A stretch of 64,000 nucleotides of DNA from DATBLE01 sp963775695 (GCA_963775695.1 CAVZJU010000011.1:1-64000), one strand, 5' to 3'. Counted from the first letter of the stretch, positions 1-7,574 are shown. A program made the numbers and translations. The notes: generated by a model not told the origin, from the sequence alone.

Positions 1-10
1 GAAGACTCGG

Positions 11-213
11 TCAGCCAGGGTGTGCGATGAACCACAACCCAGCGACCTCCTAGAGAACGAGCAGGCGGTCGCAGCTCTATCCCTGATCTGAAGCGGGTTC
101 GCTCACCATGTGGTGAGTGAGTGGTGAGCACACTAAGACTGAGCCCAGTCCCGAGCCGCATCTCCCCACCCCCCTGACGAATGAGCCTCTCCGCGGTGGG
201 AGTCCTTGGGGGG
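11..213. repeat. Diverged ~190-bp repeat, copy A, with tRNA-like remnant
   Basis: This stretch aligns with 3604-3787. Shared blocks are a tRNA-like part (GCGACCTCCTAG, GCAGGCGGTCG, AGCTC), a tandem GTGGTGAG-TGA-GTGGTGAG at 110-128, and a right end ATGAGCCTCTCCGC followed by GGGGGCG. Read on the minus strand, 25-85 resembles a degenerate tRNA: D-arm-like GGATAGAGC, anticodon-arm region, then AGGTCGCTGGGTT. CTCACCA-TG-TGGTGAG at 102-117 is an inverted repeat. No intact RNA gene or ORF is convincing here. Origin as a decayed integrated element is inference. Confidence 0.6.
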
Positions 214-282
214 CGCCGCGAGCGTGTTCCCGAGCAGGAGCGTCAAGTAGACGCGCTGGATCCGTCGCGCAAGCTCGTTCAT
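200..282 (-). pseudogene. 5' fragment of an MFS-transporter-like gene
   Basis: A minus-strand frame opens at an ATG at 282 and encodes about 24 residues (MNELARRIQRVYLTLLLGNT, then LA). These resemble the amphipathic start and first membrane helix of major-facilitator proteins. The frame then runs into the right end of repeat copy A, where the translation no longer resembles any transporter. The rest of the gene is absent. The MFS assignment rests on a short remembered N-terminal pattern and is tentative. The abrupt junction with the repeat is visible in the sequence and suggests truncation by insertion or deletion there. 283-506 holds nothing else I can support. Confidence 0.35.
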
Positions 283-506
283 CGTTCCGTGTCCGAGTCC
301 AACGCCGCCATCGACCGAATCGTTCCATCCGCACGTCCTGCCGACCGTTGCCGCCCGCTCGACCTCGTCGCCGCCTGGAGCCTGTGGAGGGTTGCTGCGG
401 CTATTCTTCGATCCCGGGCGGCTCGAAAGGCTGCTTGCCTGATCGGTGCGCCCCGTGGTCGCGCGAGCGTGAGGCAGCGGCAAGGGTTGTTCGGCGACAC
501 CCGAAA

Positions 507-1577
507 ATGACGCCTATTGACCAGCCCGAGCCGGCGGTCGACTTCGAGACTCTCTTCCAGAGCGAGGATCTCCAACAGCTGCTCGAGGCGGCTGAGGCGA
601 CGAGCTCGATCAAGAGCGTGGAGCTGATCGAGATCCTGGAGGCGCACGGGTTCGAACCGATCGAGGTCGACGGGATCATCCGCGAGCTCGAGGCGCGCGG
701 GTTCGACGTCGGCGAGGACGATCGGGAGACGGCGGCCGCGCTCCTTGCCGCTCCCGTCGAGACGACGACGGATGCGCTCCAGCTCTTCCTGCGCGAGGCC
801 GGGCGGCACCCGCTGCTGACGGCCGCACAGGAGGTCGAGCTGGCCAAGCGCGTCGAGCGCGGCGACGAGGAGGCGAAGCAGCGGATGGTCGAGTCGAACC
901 TGCGTCTTGTCGTCTCGATTGCGAAGCGCTCCCGCAACCAGGGGCTTCCGTTCCTCGACCTGATCCAGGAGGGCGCGCTCGGTCTGATCCGGGCGGTCGA
1001 GAAGTTCGACTGGCGGCGCGGCTACAAGTTCTCGACCTATGCGACCTGGTGGATCCGCCAGGCCGTCACCCGCGCCGTCGCCGAGAAGGCGCGGACGATC
1101 CGGATGCCCGGCCACATCGTCGAGCGGCTGCAGAAGATGAACCGCGCCGAGCGGAACCTGCCGACGCAGCTCGGGCGGGAGCCGTCGCTCGAGGAGATCG
1201 CCGAGGCGGCGAGCCTGCCGATCGAGCAGGCGCGCCAGGTGCATGCCGCGGCGCGTGCGGCGACGAGCCTCGATCAGCCCGTCGGCGACCAGGAGGACGC
1301 GGTCGTCGGCGACTTCCTCGCCGGCGAGGAGCTCCTCCCTGATGAGCAGGTCGAGCTCTCGCTGCGCAACCAGGCGCTGCAGCAGGCGCTCGCCGCGCTC
1401 AGCGAGCGCGAACGGCAGGTACTCGTGCTCCGCTACGGCCTCGACGACGACGAGCCGAAAACGCTTGAGGAGATCGGCCGCCGGCTCGGCCTGACACGGG
1501 AGCGCATCCGCCAGATCCAGGTCGAAGCGCTAAGACGGCTCGCCAGCCTGCGCGAGATTCAGGCCCTCCCGCACTAG
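507..1577 (+). CDS. RNA polymerase sigma-70 family factor (RpoD/SigA-like)
   Basis: Group 1/2 sigma factor that directs RNA polymerase to promoters; 356 residues. An acidic N-terminal segment (about 10-65) resembles a short region 1.1. It is followed by region 1.2 (LQLFLREAGRHPLL), region 2 (RLVVSIAKRS, FLDLIQEG, STYATWWIRQAV), region 3, and region 4 with the helix-turn-helix LTRERIRQIQVEALRRL near the C-terminus. I chose the ATG at 507 because the longer frame back to 117 crosses the repeat and is low-complexity Arg/Ser/Pro. No strong Shine-Dalgarno precedes it. The 3' end overlaps the convergent response regulator by 48 nt. It could be the primary sigma or a close RpoD paralogue. Confidence 0.93.
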   Translation: MTPIDQPEPAVDFETLFQSEDLQQLLEAAEATSSIKSVELIEILEAHGFEPIEVDGIIRELEARGFDVGEDDRETAAALLAAPVETTTDALQLFLREAGRHPLLTAAQEVELAKRVERGDEEAKQRMVESNLRLVVSIAKRSRNQGLPFLDLIQEGALGLIRAVEKFDWRRGYKFSTYATWWIRQAVTRAVAEKARTIRMPGHIVERLQKMNRAERNLPTQLGREPSLEEIAEAASLPIEQARQVHAAARAATSLDQPVGDQEDAVVGDFLAGEELLPDEQVELSLRNQALQQALAALSERERQVLVLRYGLDDDEPKTLEEIGRRLGLTRERIRQIQVEALRRLASLREIQALPH

Positions 1578-2033
1578 TAGGCCCTGCCGCGGGAGGGAAT
1601 CGTCGGCGCCGAGCTCGTCCGGTCTCGGCGGCTGATGCACCGCAGCGACAACGATTTCGACGAGGTCTGGGCCAAGCCGACCCTTGCCGACGAAATCGAC
1701 CGCGCCCGCGTCTCGCACCTCGAGCGCACGCTCCTCATACTCGGAGCCGGTGATCCCGACGACGGCAATGGTCGGCTGCCTCCGTCGGATCTCGCGCGTC
1801 GCCTCGATGCCGTCCATCACCGGTAACACGATGTCCATCAGCACCACATCGGGCCGAAGCGCCTCCGCGAGCTCGACCCCCTCGCGACCGTCGCGAGCCC
1901 TGCCCACGACTTCCAGGCGACCATCCGCCTCCAGCAGCTCCCTGAGCGCCTCGGCAAAGGAATCGTCGTCTTCGACCACAAGCACCCGCCGACGGTGAGA
2001 ACTGACGTGCCGTGGTCTCCTCGCGTGCGGCAT
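1530..2033 (-). CDS. Stand-alone response regulator receiver protein
   Basis: 167 residues with one CheY-like receiver domain and no recognisable output domain. It starts with a basic N-terminus, then RRVLVVEDDD (acidic pocket), VVLMDIVLPVMDG (the phospho-acceptor is the Asp in LMDI), GITGSEYE at the switch Thr/Ser position, and VGKG with the conserved Lys. A short Pro-rich tail follows. The ATG at 2033 is preferred to the longer frame from 2231, whose extra N-terminus is low complexity. No sensor kinase lies nearby, so its partner is elsewhere. The gene is convergent with, and overlaps, the sigma factor. Confidence 0.85.
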   Translation of the reverse strand: MPHARRPRHVSSHRRRVLVVEDDDSFAEALRELLEADGRLEVVGRARDGREGVELAEALRPDVVLMDIVLPVMDGIEATREIRRRQPTIAVVGITGSEYEERALEVRDAGAVDFVGKGRLGPDLVEIVVAAVHQPPRPDELGADDSLPRQGLLVREGLNLAQAGEPS

Positions 2034-2317
2034 CGAACCAAGGTAGCCGCAAGCAGGCCGCCTCCCGGTTCGATGTCCGGCTGGCCGAGCGGAGGATTGG
2101 CTGTTGCGTCGCTCCCTTTCCGACAAGCTCCGCGAAGCGCGCCTGCTTCTCGACGTTGGGCTTGGGTTTCGCCATAGGGTGTATGGATCCCACGGGTGAA
2201 GTAGGAGGAAGCGGAAATCGGTACTTCCCAAGGAGCAGAGCCGAATCGCGGCTTGAGGTTGGTGGAGTTGGAGAACGAGAAGCCGACCTCCTCAACGCAC
2301 GCACAGCCCGAACCCGC
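2034..2317. other. Divergent intergenic region, possible small ORF on minus strand
   Basis: This 284-bp gap separates the response regulator from clpP and must hold both promoters. On the minus strand an ATG at 2175 opens a frame starting MAKPKPNVEKQARFAELVGK, a plausible basic small protein. The frame then runs antisense into the response-regulator gene without recognisable homology. It may be a short gene with a disrupted end. I see no terminator or RNA structure. Confidence 0.25.
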
Positions 2318-2913
2318 GTGAGCGCGCTGGTCCCGATGGTGGTCGAGCAGGACTCGCGTGGAGAGCGGGCTTCCGACATCTACTCGCACCTGCTTGGCGA
2401 GCGGATCATCTTTCTCGGCACCCCGATCGACGACCAGATCGCCAACCTGACCGTCGCCGAGCTGCTCCATCTCGAGTCGGAGGACCCCGGCAAGGACATC
2501 TCGGTCTACATCAACTGTCCCGGCGGCTCCGTCTACGCCGGCCTCGCTATCTACGACACGATGCAGTTCGTCAAGCCCGAGATCGCAACGATCGGTGTTG
2601 GCATCGCAATGTCGCTGGGCGCGCTACTGCTCGCCGCCGGCGCCAAGGGCAAGCGGATGGCGCTCCCGAACGCGAAGATCCTGATCCACCAGCTGTGGAG
2701 CGGCTTCGAAGGCCAGGCAACGGACATCGAGATCCACGCCCGCGAGGCGATCGCGCTCAAGCGGCGGATGGAGGAGATCATCGCCCACCACACCGGCCAG
2801 CCGCTCGAGGCGGTCTCCAAGGACATGGAGCGCGACTACTTCATGACCGCAGAAGAAGCGAAGGCCACGGCATCATCGACAACGTGATCGCCAACCGCAT
2901 CGCGTCCCCGTAG
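2318..2913 (+). CDS. clpP: ATP-dependent Clp protease proteolytic subunit, 3' frameshift
   Basis: Serine peptidase subunit of the cytoplasmic Clp protease. Ser99 (in GIAMSLGALLL), His124 (ILIHQLW) and Asp173 (ERDYFM) form the triad. The surroundings differ from the usual QAASMG and MIHQP, so this is a divergent paralogue. The GTG at 2318 gives the family-typical start MSALVPMVVEQ. Near 2868 the sequence reads GCGAAGGCCACGGC. One extra base after GCC restores YGIIDNVIANRIASP with a stop at 2913. As it stands the frame ends at 2887 after AKATASSTT, losing about 15 C-terminal residues. This is either a real truncation or a 1-nt assembly error. Confidence 0.85.
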
Positions 2914-2975
2914 CCGCGGCCCGTCCGCACGCGGGTGGGCAACCCGGAGCAAGCGGCTCTCGCTAGAGTCGCTGA

Positions 2976-3479
2976 ATGAAGCGCCACCCCGCCCTGATCC
3001 CGCTCTCGCGCGACCATCACCATGGACTCGTGCAGGCATCGCGGCTGCGCAGTGCTGGCAAGGACGGAGATGCTTCTGCTCGACTCATGGCAGCCAGGGG
3101 ATTCGTGGAGTTCTTCAGGAACGAAGAGCGTGAGCACCTTCGGGATGAGGAAGAAGAGCTCTTCCCGCTTCTGCTCAGGCACGTTCCGTCGCAGCCTGCT
3201 CCGCTGCGCGAGGCACGCGTCCAACACGTGCAGCTCGAGGGGTTCGCTCGCAGACTCGAAATCGCCGTGGCGGCCGGCATCGTCGATCGAGAGACGTTGG
3301 CTGCGGCGGGAGAACTGCTTGACGCACACGTCCGGCTTGAGGAGCGACAGCTCTTTCCGCTGATCGAGGAACTCGTCCCAGACGGCGAGCTCCGGAGGCT
3401 CGGACTCGCCAGCAGGGACGCGACCTGCGCCGTTCGGCGCCCGCCCTTACGGGCTGGTCGTAGCCGAGTTGTTGCGTAA
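2976..3479 (+). CDS. Hemerythrin HHE-domain protein
   Basis: 167 residues. It carries the His/Glu pattern of the cation-binding HHE family: RDHHHGL near residue 13, REHLRDEEEELFPLL at about 50, HVQLEGF at about 88, and HVRLEERQLFPLIEEL near 120. Such proteins form a four-helix bundle with a di-iron centre and are linked to oxygen, NO or iron sensing. The last ~25 residues are Arg-rich and probably unstructured. It is a single gene with no clear operon partner. Substrate or signal cannot be told from sequence. Confidence 0.85.
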   Translation: MKRHPALIPLSRDHHHGLVQASRLRSAGKDGDASARLMAARGFVEFFRNEEREHLRDEEEELFPLLLRHVPSQPAPLREARVQHVQLEGFARRLEIAVAAGIVDRETLAAAGELLDAHVRLEERQLFPLIEELVPDGELRRLGLASRDATCAVRRPPLRAGRSRVVA

Positions 3480-3603
3480 AACGATCTCCCACACCCCTGT
3501 GAGCAAGAAGTGGATCTCCAGCCGACTTCTCGGGAGCAGCGAGAGAGAGACGGTAGTCCCAAATACACTGACCACAGGTGTTGCAGGAGGCCAAGGTCGC
3601 GGC
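3480..3603. other. Intergenic region between hemerythrin gene and repeat copy B
   Basis: I find no supported gene. A minus-strand frame from 3594 begins MASCNTCGQCIWDYRLSLAA, which looks protein-like for about 40 residues with two CxxC-like pairs. It then continues antisense through the hemerythrin gene. It may be a fragment of a former mobile-element gene, but homology cannot be shown here. Confidence 0.25.
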
Positions 3604-3787
3604 TCGCCAGGGTGCGGTCAGAACCTCGTCGACCTCCTAGTCACATAGCAGGCGGTCGTAGCTCAAACGCTGAACTGAAGCGGTTCCTGCACTGCGTGGT
3701 GAGTGAGTGGTGAGCACGCCGGCACCGGGCCTGCCCCACCCCCGGGAACGATGAGCCTCTCCGCTCGCCAGGAGGTGCCTGGGGGCG
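3604..3787. repeat. Diverged ~190-bp repeat, copy B, with tRNA-like remnant
   Basis: This is the second copy of the element at 11-213, in the same orientation. It has CAGGGTG near the left end, CGACCTCCTAG and GCAGGCGGTCG, the paired GTGGTGAG-TGA-GTGGTGAG at 3696-3714, and CCCCACCCCC followed by ATGAGCCTCTCCGC and GGGGGCG at the right end. Minus-strand reading again gives tRNA-like D-arm and anticodon-arm segments without foldable acceptor stems. The two copies bracket the sigma factor, response regulator, clpP and hemerythrin block. Confidence 0.6.
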
Positions 3788-3864
3788 TTGGACACGGCGG
3801 GACTCCGCCTGGGGCACCGGCCAATGTCCCGTAGGATGACCCTGCCGTCCGAGAGGAGATCTCC

Positions 3865-4641
3865 GTGACCGCCACCATCGTCGTCGTCATCGTGGTTGCA
3901 GTCATCCTGCTGCTGTTTCTGTTCGCGGCGGTCAAGGTCGCGCGCGAGTACGAGCGCGGGGTCATCTTCCGCCTGGGCCGGCTCCTCCCGGAGCCGAAGG
4001 GGCCTGGCCTGTTTCTCCTGATCCCGATCGTCGACCGGATGGTCAGGGTCGATCTGCGGACGATCACGCTGGACATCCCGCCGCAGGAAGTGATCACGAA
4101 GGACAACGTCCCGGCGAAGGTGAATGCCGTCGCCTACTTCCGGATCGTCGAGCCGAAGAACGCTATCGTCCAGATCGAGAACTACTTGGTCGCCACCTCG
4201 CAGATCGCGCAGACGACCCTGCGGGCGGTGCTCGGCCAGCACCTGCTCGACGAGCTGCTCTCGGAGCGCGACAAGATCAACGCGATCCTCCAGGAGATCA
4301 TCGATGGGCAAACCGCGCCTTGGGGGATCAAGGTCTCGATCGTCGAGGTCAAGGACGTCGAGATCCCCGCGAACATGCAACGGGCGATGGCCCGCCAGGC
4401 GGAGGCAGAGCGCGAGCGGCGCGCCAAGGTGATCAACGCCGAGGGCGAGTACCAGGCCTCCGAGCGATTGCGCGACGCCGCCGCCGTCATGCAGCAGCAG
4501 CCGATCGCGATTCAGCTCCGCTACCTACAGACCCTGATCGAGATCGGCTCGACCAACCCCGCGACGATCGTCTTCCCGGCGCCGATCGACCTGATCCAGC
4601 CGCTGCTGGAGCGGGCGGTTCCGCCGAAACCGAGGGAGTAG
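3865..4641 (+). CDS. SPFH-domain slipin (stomatin/prohibitin-like membrane protein)
   Basis: 258 residues. One N-terminal membrane helix (about 4-24, Ile/Val/Leu-rich) is followed by the SPFH domain (EYERGVIFRLGRL, GPGLFLLIPIVDRM, PPQEVITKDNVPAKVNAVAY) and a charged helical segment (MARQAEAERERRAKVINAEG) typical of slipins. These proteins oligomerise in the membrane and organise microdomains or proteases. No NfeD partner is adjacent. The GTG start is supported by GAGAGGAG at 3851-3858. It begins about 80 nt after repeat copy B. Confidence 0.92.
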   Translation: MTATIVVVIVVAVILLLFLFAAVKVAREYERGVIFRLGRLLPEPKGPGLFLLIPIVDRMVRVDLRTITLDIPPQEVITKDNVPAKVNAVAYFRIVEPKNAIVQIENYLVATSQIAQTTLRAVLGQHLLDELLSERDKINAILQEIIDGQTAPWGIKVSIVEVKDVEIPANMQRAMARQAEAERERRAKVINAEGEYQASERLRDAAAVMQQQPIAIQLRYLQTLIEIGSTNPATIVFPAPIDLIQPLLERAVPPKPRE

Positions 4642-4696
4642 AGAGCGGCACGGTTGAGCAGTCGAGCTGGGCGCTCCGCTGCCCTCTTGGCGCCTC

Positions 4697-5430
4697 TTAG
4701 GTCGACCAGTCGAAGATGATCTCGGGCGGCGGCCCCTCCATTGGGGCGCTCAGATCGACTCCGGTGATCTCTTGCACGCGCTGCCTGAACCAGACGTCGA
4801 ACAGTTCGTTCGACTCGGCCAGTCCAGCGAATGCTCCGTCGATGTCGCCGCTCTCGAACCGGACGATGACCATCGAGCCCATCGGCGACAGCGATCCACG
4901 CCTTCCCAAACTTCCGGCTCGGACCAGACGACGCGATCTCCGAGTCTGATCACTGTCAGACGCTCGTCCTTGCCTCGCACTTCTTCATCCCAGAGGAACT
5001 CGAGGCTCTCGCCCTCAAGGTCGGGAAGCTGCTCAGGCGAGCGGAGCTTTCGCGCTTCGAACAGCCGTAGGAACTCCTCCCTCCTCTCAACGCTAGGCAT
5101 GGCCGCGAGCGCCCGCAGATTTCCGGCTGCAGCCGCAGCTTTTGTCTCCTCAATGGTCGGGTAGCTGATGATCAGCAGCATCCTGTCGCAGCGTGGACAG
5201 GACACGTCGAAGAGCTCGCGGTAATACTCGCGGGACCCTTCGGCTGCAGGGCCGACCCAACGGCACTGCGGACACTCGATCATCTCGTGCTCGTCGTAGT
5301 CGTAGTAGTTCCCGGTCTTGGCAGCCGGACGGCGCTTGTAGAGATCAGCCGACGTAGGGGGCCAGTTACCAGACTCGAACGGACTCTCTGGGCTCACGGG
5401 ATCCTCCTCGGCATCCGCAAACGCCTCCAC
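4697..5430 (-). pseudogene. Zinc-ribbon-like protein gene, split by a frameshift
   Basis: No known family recognised. The upstream part (5430 down to about 4890) encodes an acidic protein with ECPQCRWVG and SCPRCDRMLL, two CxxC pairs that suggest a zinc ribbon, then DRVVWSEPEVWEG. From about 4890 the coding frame shifts by one: PMGSMVIVRFESGDIDGAFA through the stop at 4697 continues sensibly in the other frame. A single missing base near CGCTGTCGCCGATGGG would join them into one ~244-residue protein. I cannot tell a real lesion from an assembly error. The start ATG at 5430 lacks a clear Shine-Dalgarno. Confidence 0.55.
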
Positions 5431-5530
5431 CTCAATTATTCAACCCCCGCGTCTGCGCTTCTTACGGCTTACGCGCTGGTCACGCCCCCAATGCTCGACA
5501 GAGCCTCTCGAGTGAGCATCCCACGGAGTA

Positions 5531-5549
5531 CTCACCACAAACTCACCAC
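5531..5549 (+). repeat. Paired CTCACCAC direct repeat next to tRNA-Val
   Basis: CTCACCAC-AAA-CTCACCAC is an 8-bp direct repeat with 11-bp period, located 53 bp from the 3' end of tRNA-Val. The same pair (in reverse complement, spacer TGA) sits in both repeat copies at 110-128 and 3696-3714, again beside tRNA-like sequence. Short paired repeats beside a tRNA recall the arm-type binding sites of tyrosine integrases. That role is inference. Confidence 0.45.
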
Positions 5550-5601
5550 AGGACCCTCGCGAAGTGGGGGCCATCGAGAACGGAATGGCTTACGCAAGCC
5601 A

Positions 5602-5673
5602 TGGGCGCGGCTGGGATCGAACCAGCGACCTCCCGCGTGTGAAGCGGGCGCTCTCCCGCTGAGCTACGCGCCC
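5602..5673 (-). tRNA. tRNA-Val (anticodon CAC)
   Basis: On the minus strand the sequence folds as a complete 72-nt cloverleaf without encoded CCA. The acceptor is GGGCGCG/CGCGCCC with discriminator A. The D arm is GCTC-AGCGGGA-GAGC, the anticodon arm is CCCGC-TTCACAC-GCGGG with anticodon CAC, and the T arm is GCTGG-TTCGATC-CCAGC. All stems pair perfectly. Confidence 0.97.
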
Positions 5674-5762
5674 GGAGAGGACGACAGGGTACCGCGATCC
5701 GCCCGTGTGCGAGCCTGTCGGCATGGGGTGGCAACGACGGCGGGCGAGGGTCTGGGTCGCTC

Positions 5763-5992
5763 GCGGGCGCCACACCGTTCCAGACCCAGCCCCTCGTCGG
5801 CGAAGTCGACGGGCGTCGCGTCACGCTCGCCGTCGGCGCGGAGCCTTCGCAACGGTGGGAGGGCGAGCGGAACGGGCGGGCGATCGTGTTCCGCGTCGAC
5901 CCGGGCGAAGGATCCGTCCAGACGCTGCGCTTCGTCCCCGCGAAGCTCGCCGCCTTCAGGCGGGCCGTTGCCGAGGCGCGTGCGCGGGGCTG
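5763..5992 (+). pseudogene. Short coding remnant without a start codon
   Basis: A plus-strand frame ending at the TGA at 5990-5992 reads as a sensible protein of about 76 residues, including ATPFQTQPLVGEVDGRRVTL and VFRVDPGEGSVQTLRF. No ATG, GTG or TTG opens it upstream, and the upstream sequence is low-complexity Gly/Arg. It could be a small gene with a frameshift near its start or a leftover 3' fragment. Family not recognised. Confidence 0.3.
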
Positions 5993-6007
5993 AGGCCCCG
6001 CCGCACG

Positions 6008-6595
6008 TCAGCTGGACTCGTCGTAGCCGAGGGTGACGAACTCGTCGTTCGGCACCCAGCCGAGACCGCTGGCCAGACGATTCGTGAAGTTGAACATCGC
6101 TGCCACCTCGGCGATGTCCATCACGTCCTCGTCGGTCCAGCCGGCCTCGCGCAGCGCCTCGACGTCCTCCTCGGTGCAAGCGGACGAGCGCTCGGTCAGC
6201 TTGACCGCGAAGTCGAGCATCGCGCGCTCGCGCGGCTCGATGTCGGCGTATGCGTAGTTCGTCCGCAGCTGCTCGACGAGCAGCGGATCGCCGGTCAGCT
6301 TCCGCAGGAACGCCGAGTGGGAGACCATGCAGTAGTGGCAGCGGTTGACCGTCGAGACGACGACCGCGACCATCTCCCGCTGCACCTTCGTCAGCCCGGA
6401 GTCGCCGCGCATCAGGTCGTCGTAGAACGCGTTCCAGAGCTCGAGGTGCCGCGGCCGAAGCGCGTACACACGGAGCACGTTCGGGACGAAGCCGAGCTTC
6501 TCGTTCGCCTTGTCGAACAGCGCCTCAAGACCCTTGGGTGCGTCCTCCGCGGGCGGGACGCGAAGCCACGATGCTTCCCTGACCACCTTCGCCAT
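6008..6595 (-). CDS. Peroxidase-related CMD/AhpD-family protein
   Basis: 195 residues. Carboxymuconolactone-decarboxylase/AhpD fold with the redox motif CHYCMVSH (residues about 86-93): a CxxC pair plus the following His. The flanking TVNRCHYC and EVAAMFNFTNRLASGLGW are typical of the uncharacterised peroxidase-related subfamily. The likely role is thiol-dependent peroxide reduction in the cytoplasm. It starts at an ATG at 6595 with no operon partner on this strand. It is a distant relative of the TGA-containing AhpD-like gene at 59273-59869, and a useful Cys-containing comparison. Confidence 0.88.
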   Translation of the reverse strand: MAKVVREASWLRVPPAEDAPKGLEALFDKANEKLGFVPNVLRVYALRPRHLELWNAFYDDLMRGDSGLTKVQREMVAVVVSTVNRCHYCMVSHSAFLRKLTGDPLLVEQLRTNYAYADIEPRERAMLDFAVKLTERSSACTEEDVEALREAGWTDEDVMDIAEVAAMFNFTNRLASGLGWVPNDEFVTLGYDESS

Positions 6596-6802
6596 GTGTC
6601 GAGTTTATCGCCGAGGCGGGCTCTGCCCGCCTCGGCCGCTTCGGCAGCTCGGAGTCCGACGCCCGAGCAACCTCTCCCTCCGCCGGCCCCGACCAGATCA
6701 GCACTGCGAGACCGAAGACGAGGAGGGGGCCCGTGGGGGAACCAGGGGTTGCCCACGAAGCGATGTCAGCCGGCGCGCGCGCAGCGCGCGCTAGGATGAC
6801 GA
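6596..6802. other. Intergenic region upstream of SRP RNA with a dispersed hairpin repeat
   Basis: No gene is visible. 6722-6762 carries GGAGGGGGCCC followed by an imperfect hairpin (GTGGG..AACC / GGGTT..CCCAC) and GAAGCGA. The same arrangement occurs at 42502-42546, where the stem is perfect, so this is a dispersed intergenic repeat. A GCGCGC-rich run follows at about 6774-6790. The promoter for the SRP RNA should lie at the right end, but I cannot pick boxes with confidence. Confidence 0.4.
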
Positions 6803-7084
6803 GCGCCCGGTCGCGCTAGGCGGGGAGCTAGCGGTTCCCTGAACCCGCAATCCGCTCCAGCGGGGCCGAATACCGTCCGAGGGGCGGGTTCTTCGGGGCC
6901 TGGGCCCGAAAGCGCAGCGTTGACGGCCAGGTTCCGCGCACTGGGAGCCTTCGAACCGCGTCAGGTCCGGAAGGAAGCAGCGCTAAGGAGTTCCTCCCAG
7001 GTGCCGCGGTCAGGCCTGGCCCGAGCAAGCGGATCGGGTTCCTCCCGGGGAAGTCGTTTCGACGCCGGTTGCGCGGCCGGGCGC
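6803..7084 (+). ncRNA. ffs: Signal recognition particle RNA, bacterial large type
   Basis: The S-domain signature GTCAGGTCCGGAAGGAAGCAG is centred near 6970, inside a long hairpin from GGCCAG (6925) to CTGGCC (7021). Upstream, GCTAGGCGGGGAG and CCCGCAATCCGCTCCAGCGGG match what I remember of the 5' Alu-like domain of large bacterial SRP RNAs. The outer ends pair: GCGCCCGGTCGCGC at 6803-6816 is complementary to GCGCGGCCGGGCGC at 7071-7084 with a single G-U. The RNA is thus about 280 nt, not the ~80-100 nt small form. It scaffolds Ffh for co-translational targeting to the membrane. Ends are estimated from the pairing. Confidence 0.88.
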
Positions 7085-7512
7085 TAGTCCCCCCGGGCCA
7101 CCCACGGCCCTTGCCCCGCGATCCGCTCGACGCGGATCCTTGTGATGTAGCCGGGCGGCGGGTCGGGCATCGGTGGGAACGTCGTCCCCGGCCCGACGTA
7201 GGTCTGCGCGAGTCGCTGGAGGAGCTGGGGCGCGCCGCCCTCCGTGACCCGGGCCTGGCCATAGAGCACGGCGTAGTCGCGCATCCCGACCGCGTTCGAC
7301 CCCGGCGCCTCGAGCGAAATCGCCACGCGCGGGTCGCGGCGGACATTCCGGACCTTCCGGTGCTCGAACAGGTGTCCCGAAACCACCTCGTCGTCCTCGA
7401 TGCCGACCCAGACGATCGTGACCTGTGGGCTTCCGTCCGGGTTGACGGTGACGAGGTGCGCGAGCGGCCCCGACTCGATCAGCTCCCGGACGGCCTCGAG
7501 CGAGGAGCCCAT
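7084..7512 (-). CDS. PPOX-class F420-dependent oxidoreductase
   Basis: 142 residues. Split-beta-barrel flavin/deazaflavin-binding protein (pyridoxamine 5'-phosphate oxidase-like): LAHLVTVNPDGSPQVTIVWV at the N-terminus, RKVRNVRRDPRVAISLE mid-protein, and a C-terminal YITRIRVERI strand. In actinobacteria this subfamily reduces substrates with F420H2. The substrate is not predictable. The start is an ATG at 7512. Its stop codon touches the end of the SRP RNA helix on the other strand. Confidence 0.85.
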   Translation of the reverse strand: MGSSLEAVRELIESGPLAHLVTVNPDGSPQVTIVWVGIEDDEVVSGHLFEHRKVRNVRRDPRVAISLEAPGSNAVGMRDYAVLYGQARVTEGGAPQLLQRLAQTYVGPGTTFPPMPDPPPGYITRIRVERIAGQGPWVARGD

Positions 7513-7574
7513 GAGGATGAGTCTAGCCCGACATTCCGCGGGGAACCCCGGATCGATCTGCTTGAATCGACAAG

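Noticed and set aside
25..85. Functional tRNA gene in repeat copy A
   Set aside because: D-arm and variable-region likeness is visible on the minus strand, but acceptor and T stems do not pair.
117..506. N-terminal 130-residue extension of the sigma factor
   Set aside because: The extension crosses repeat copy A and is low-complexity Arg/Ser/Pro without sigma-factor similarity. The ATG at 507 gives a normal N-terminus.
5705..6799. 364-codon plus-strand frame
   Set aside because: Mostly antisense to the CMD/AhpD gene and continuing into the hairpin repeat; no coherent protein.
6925..7021. Small (4.5S-like) SRP RNA limited to the core hairpin
   Set aside because: Outer flanks pair over 14 bp and the 5' side carries Alu-domain-like sequence, which favours the large form.
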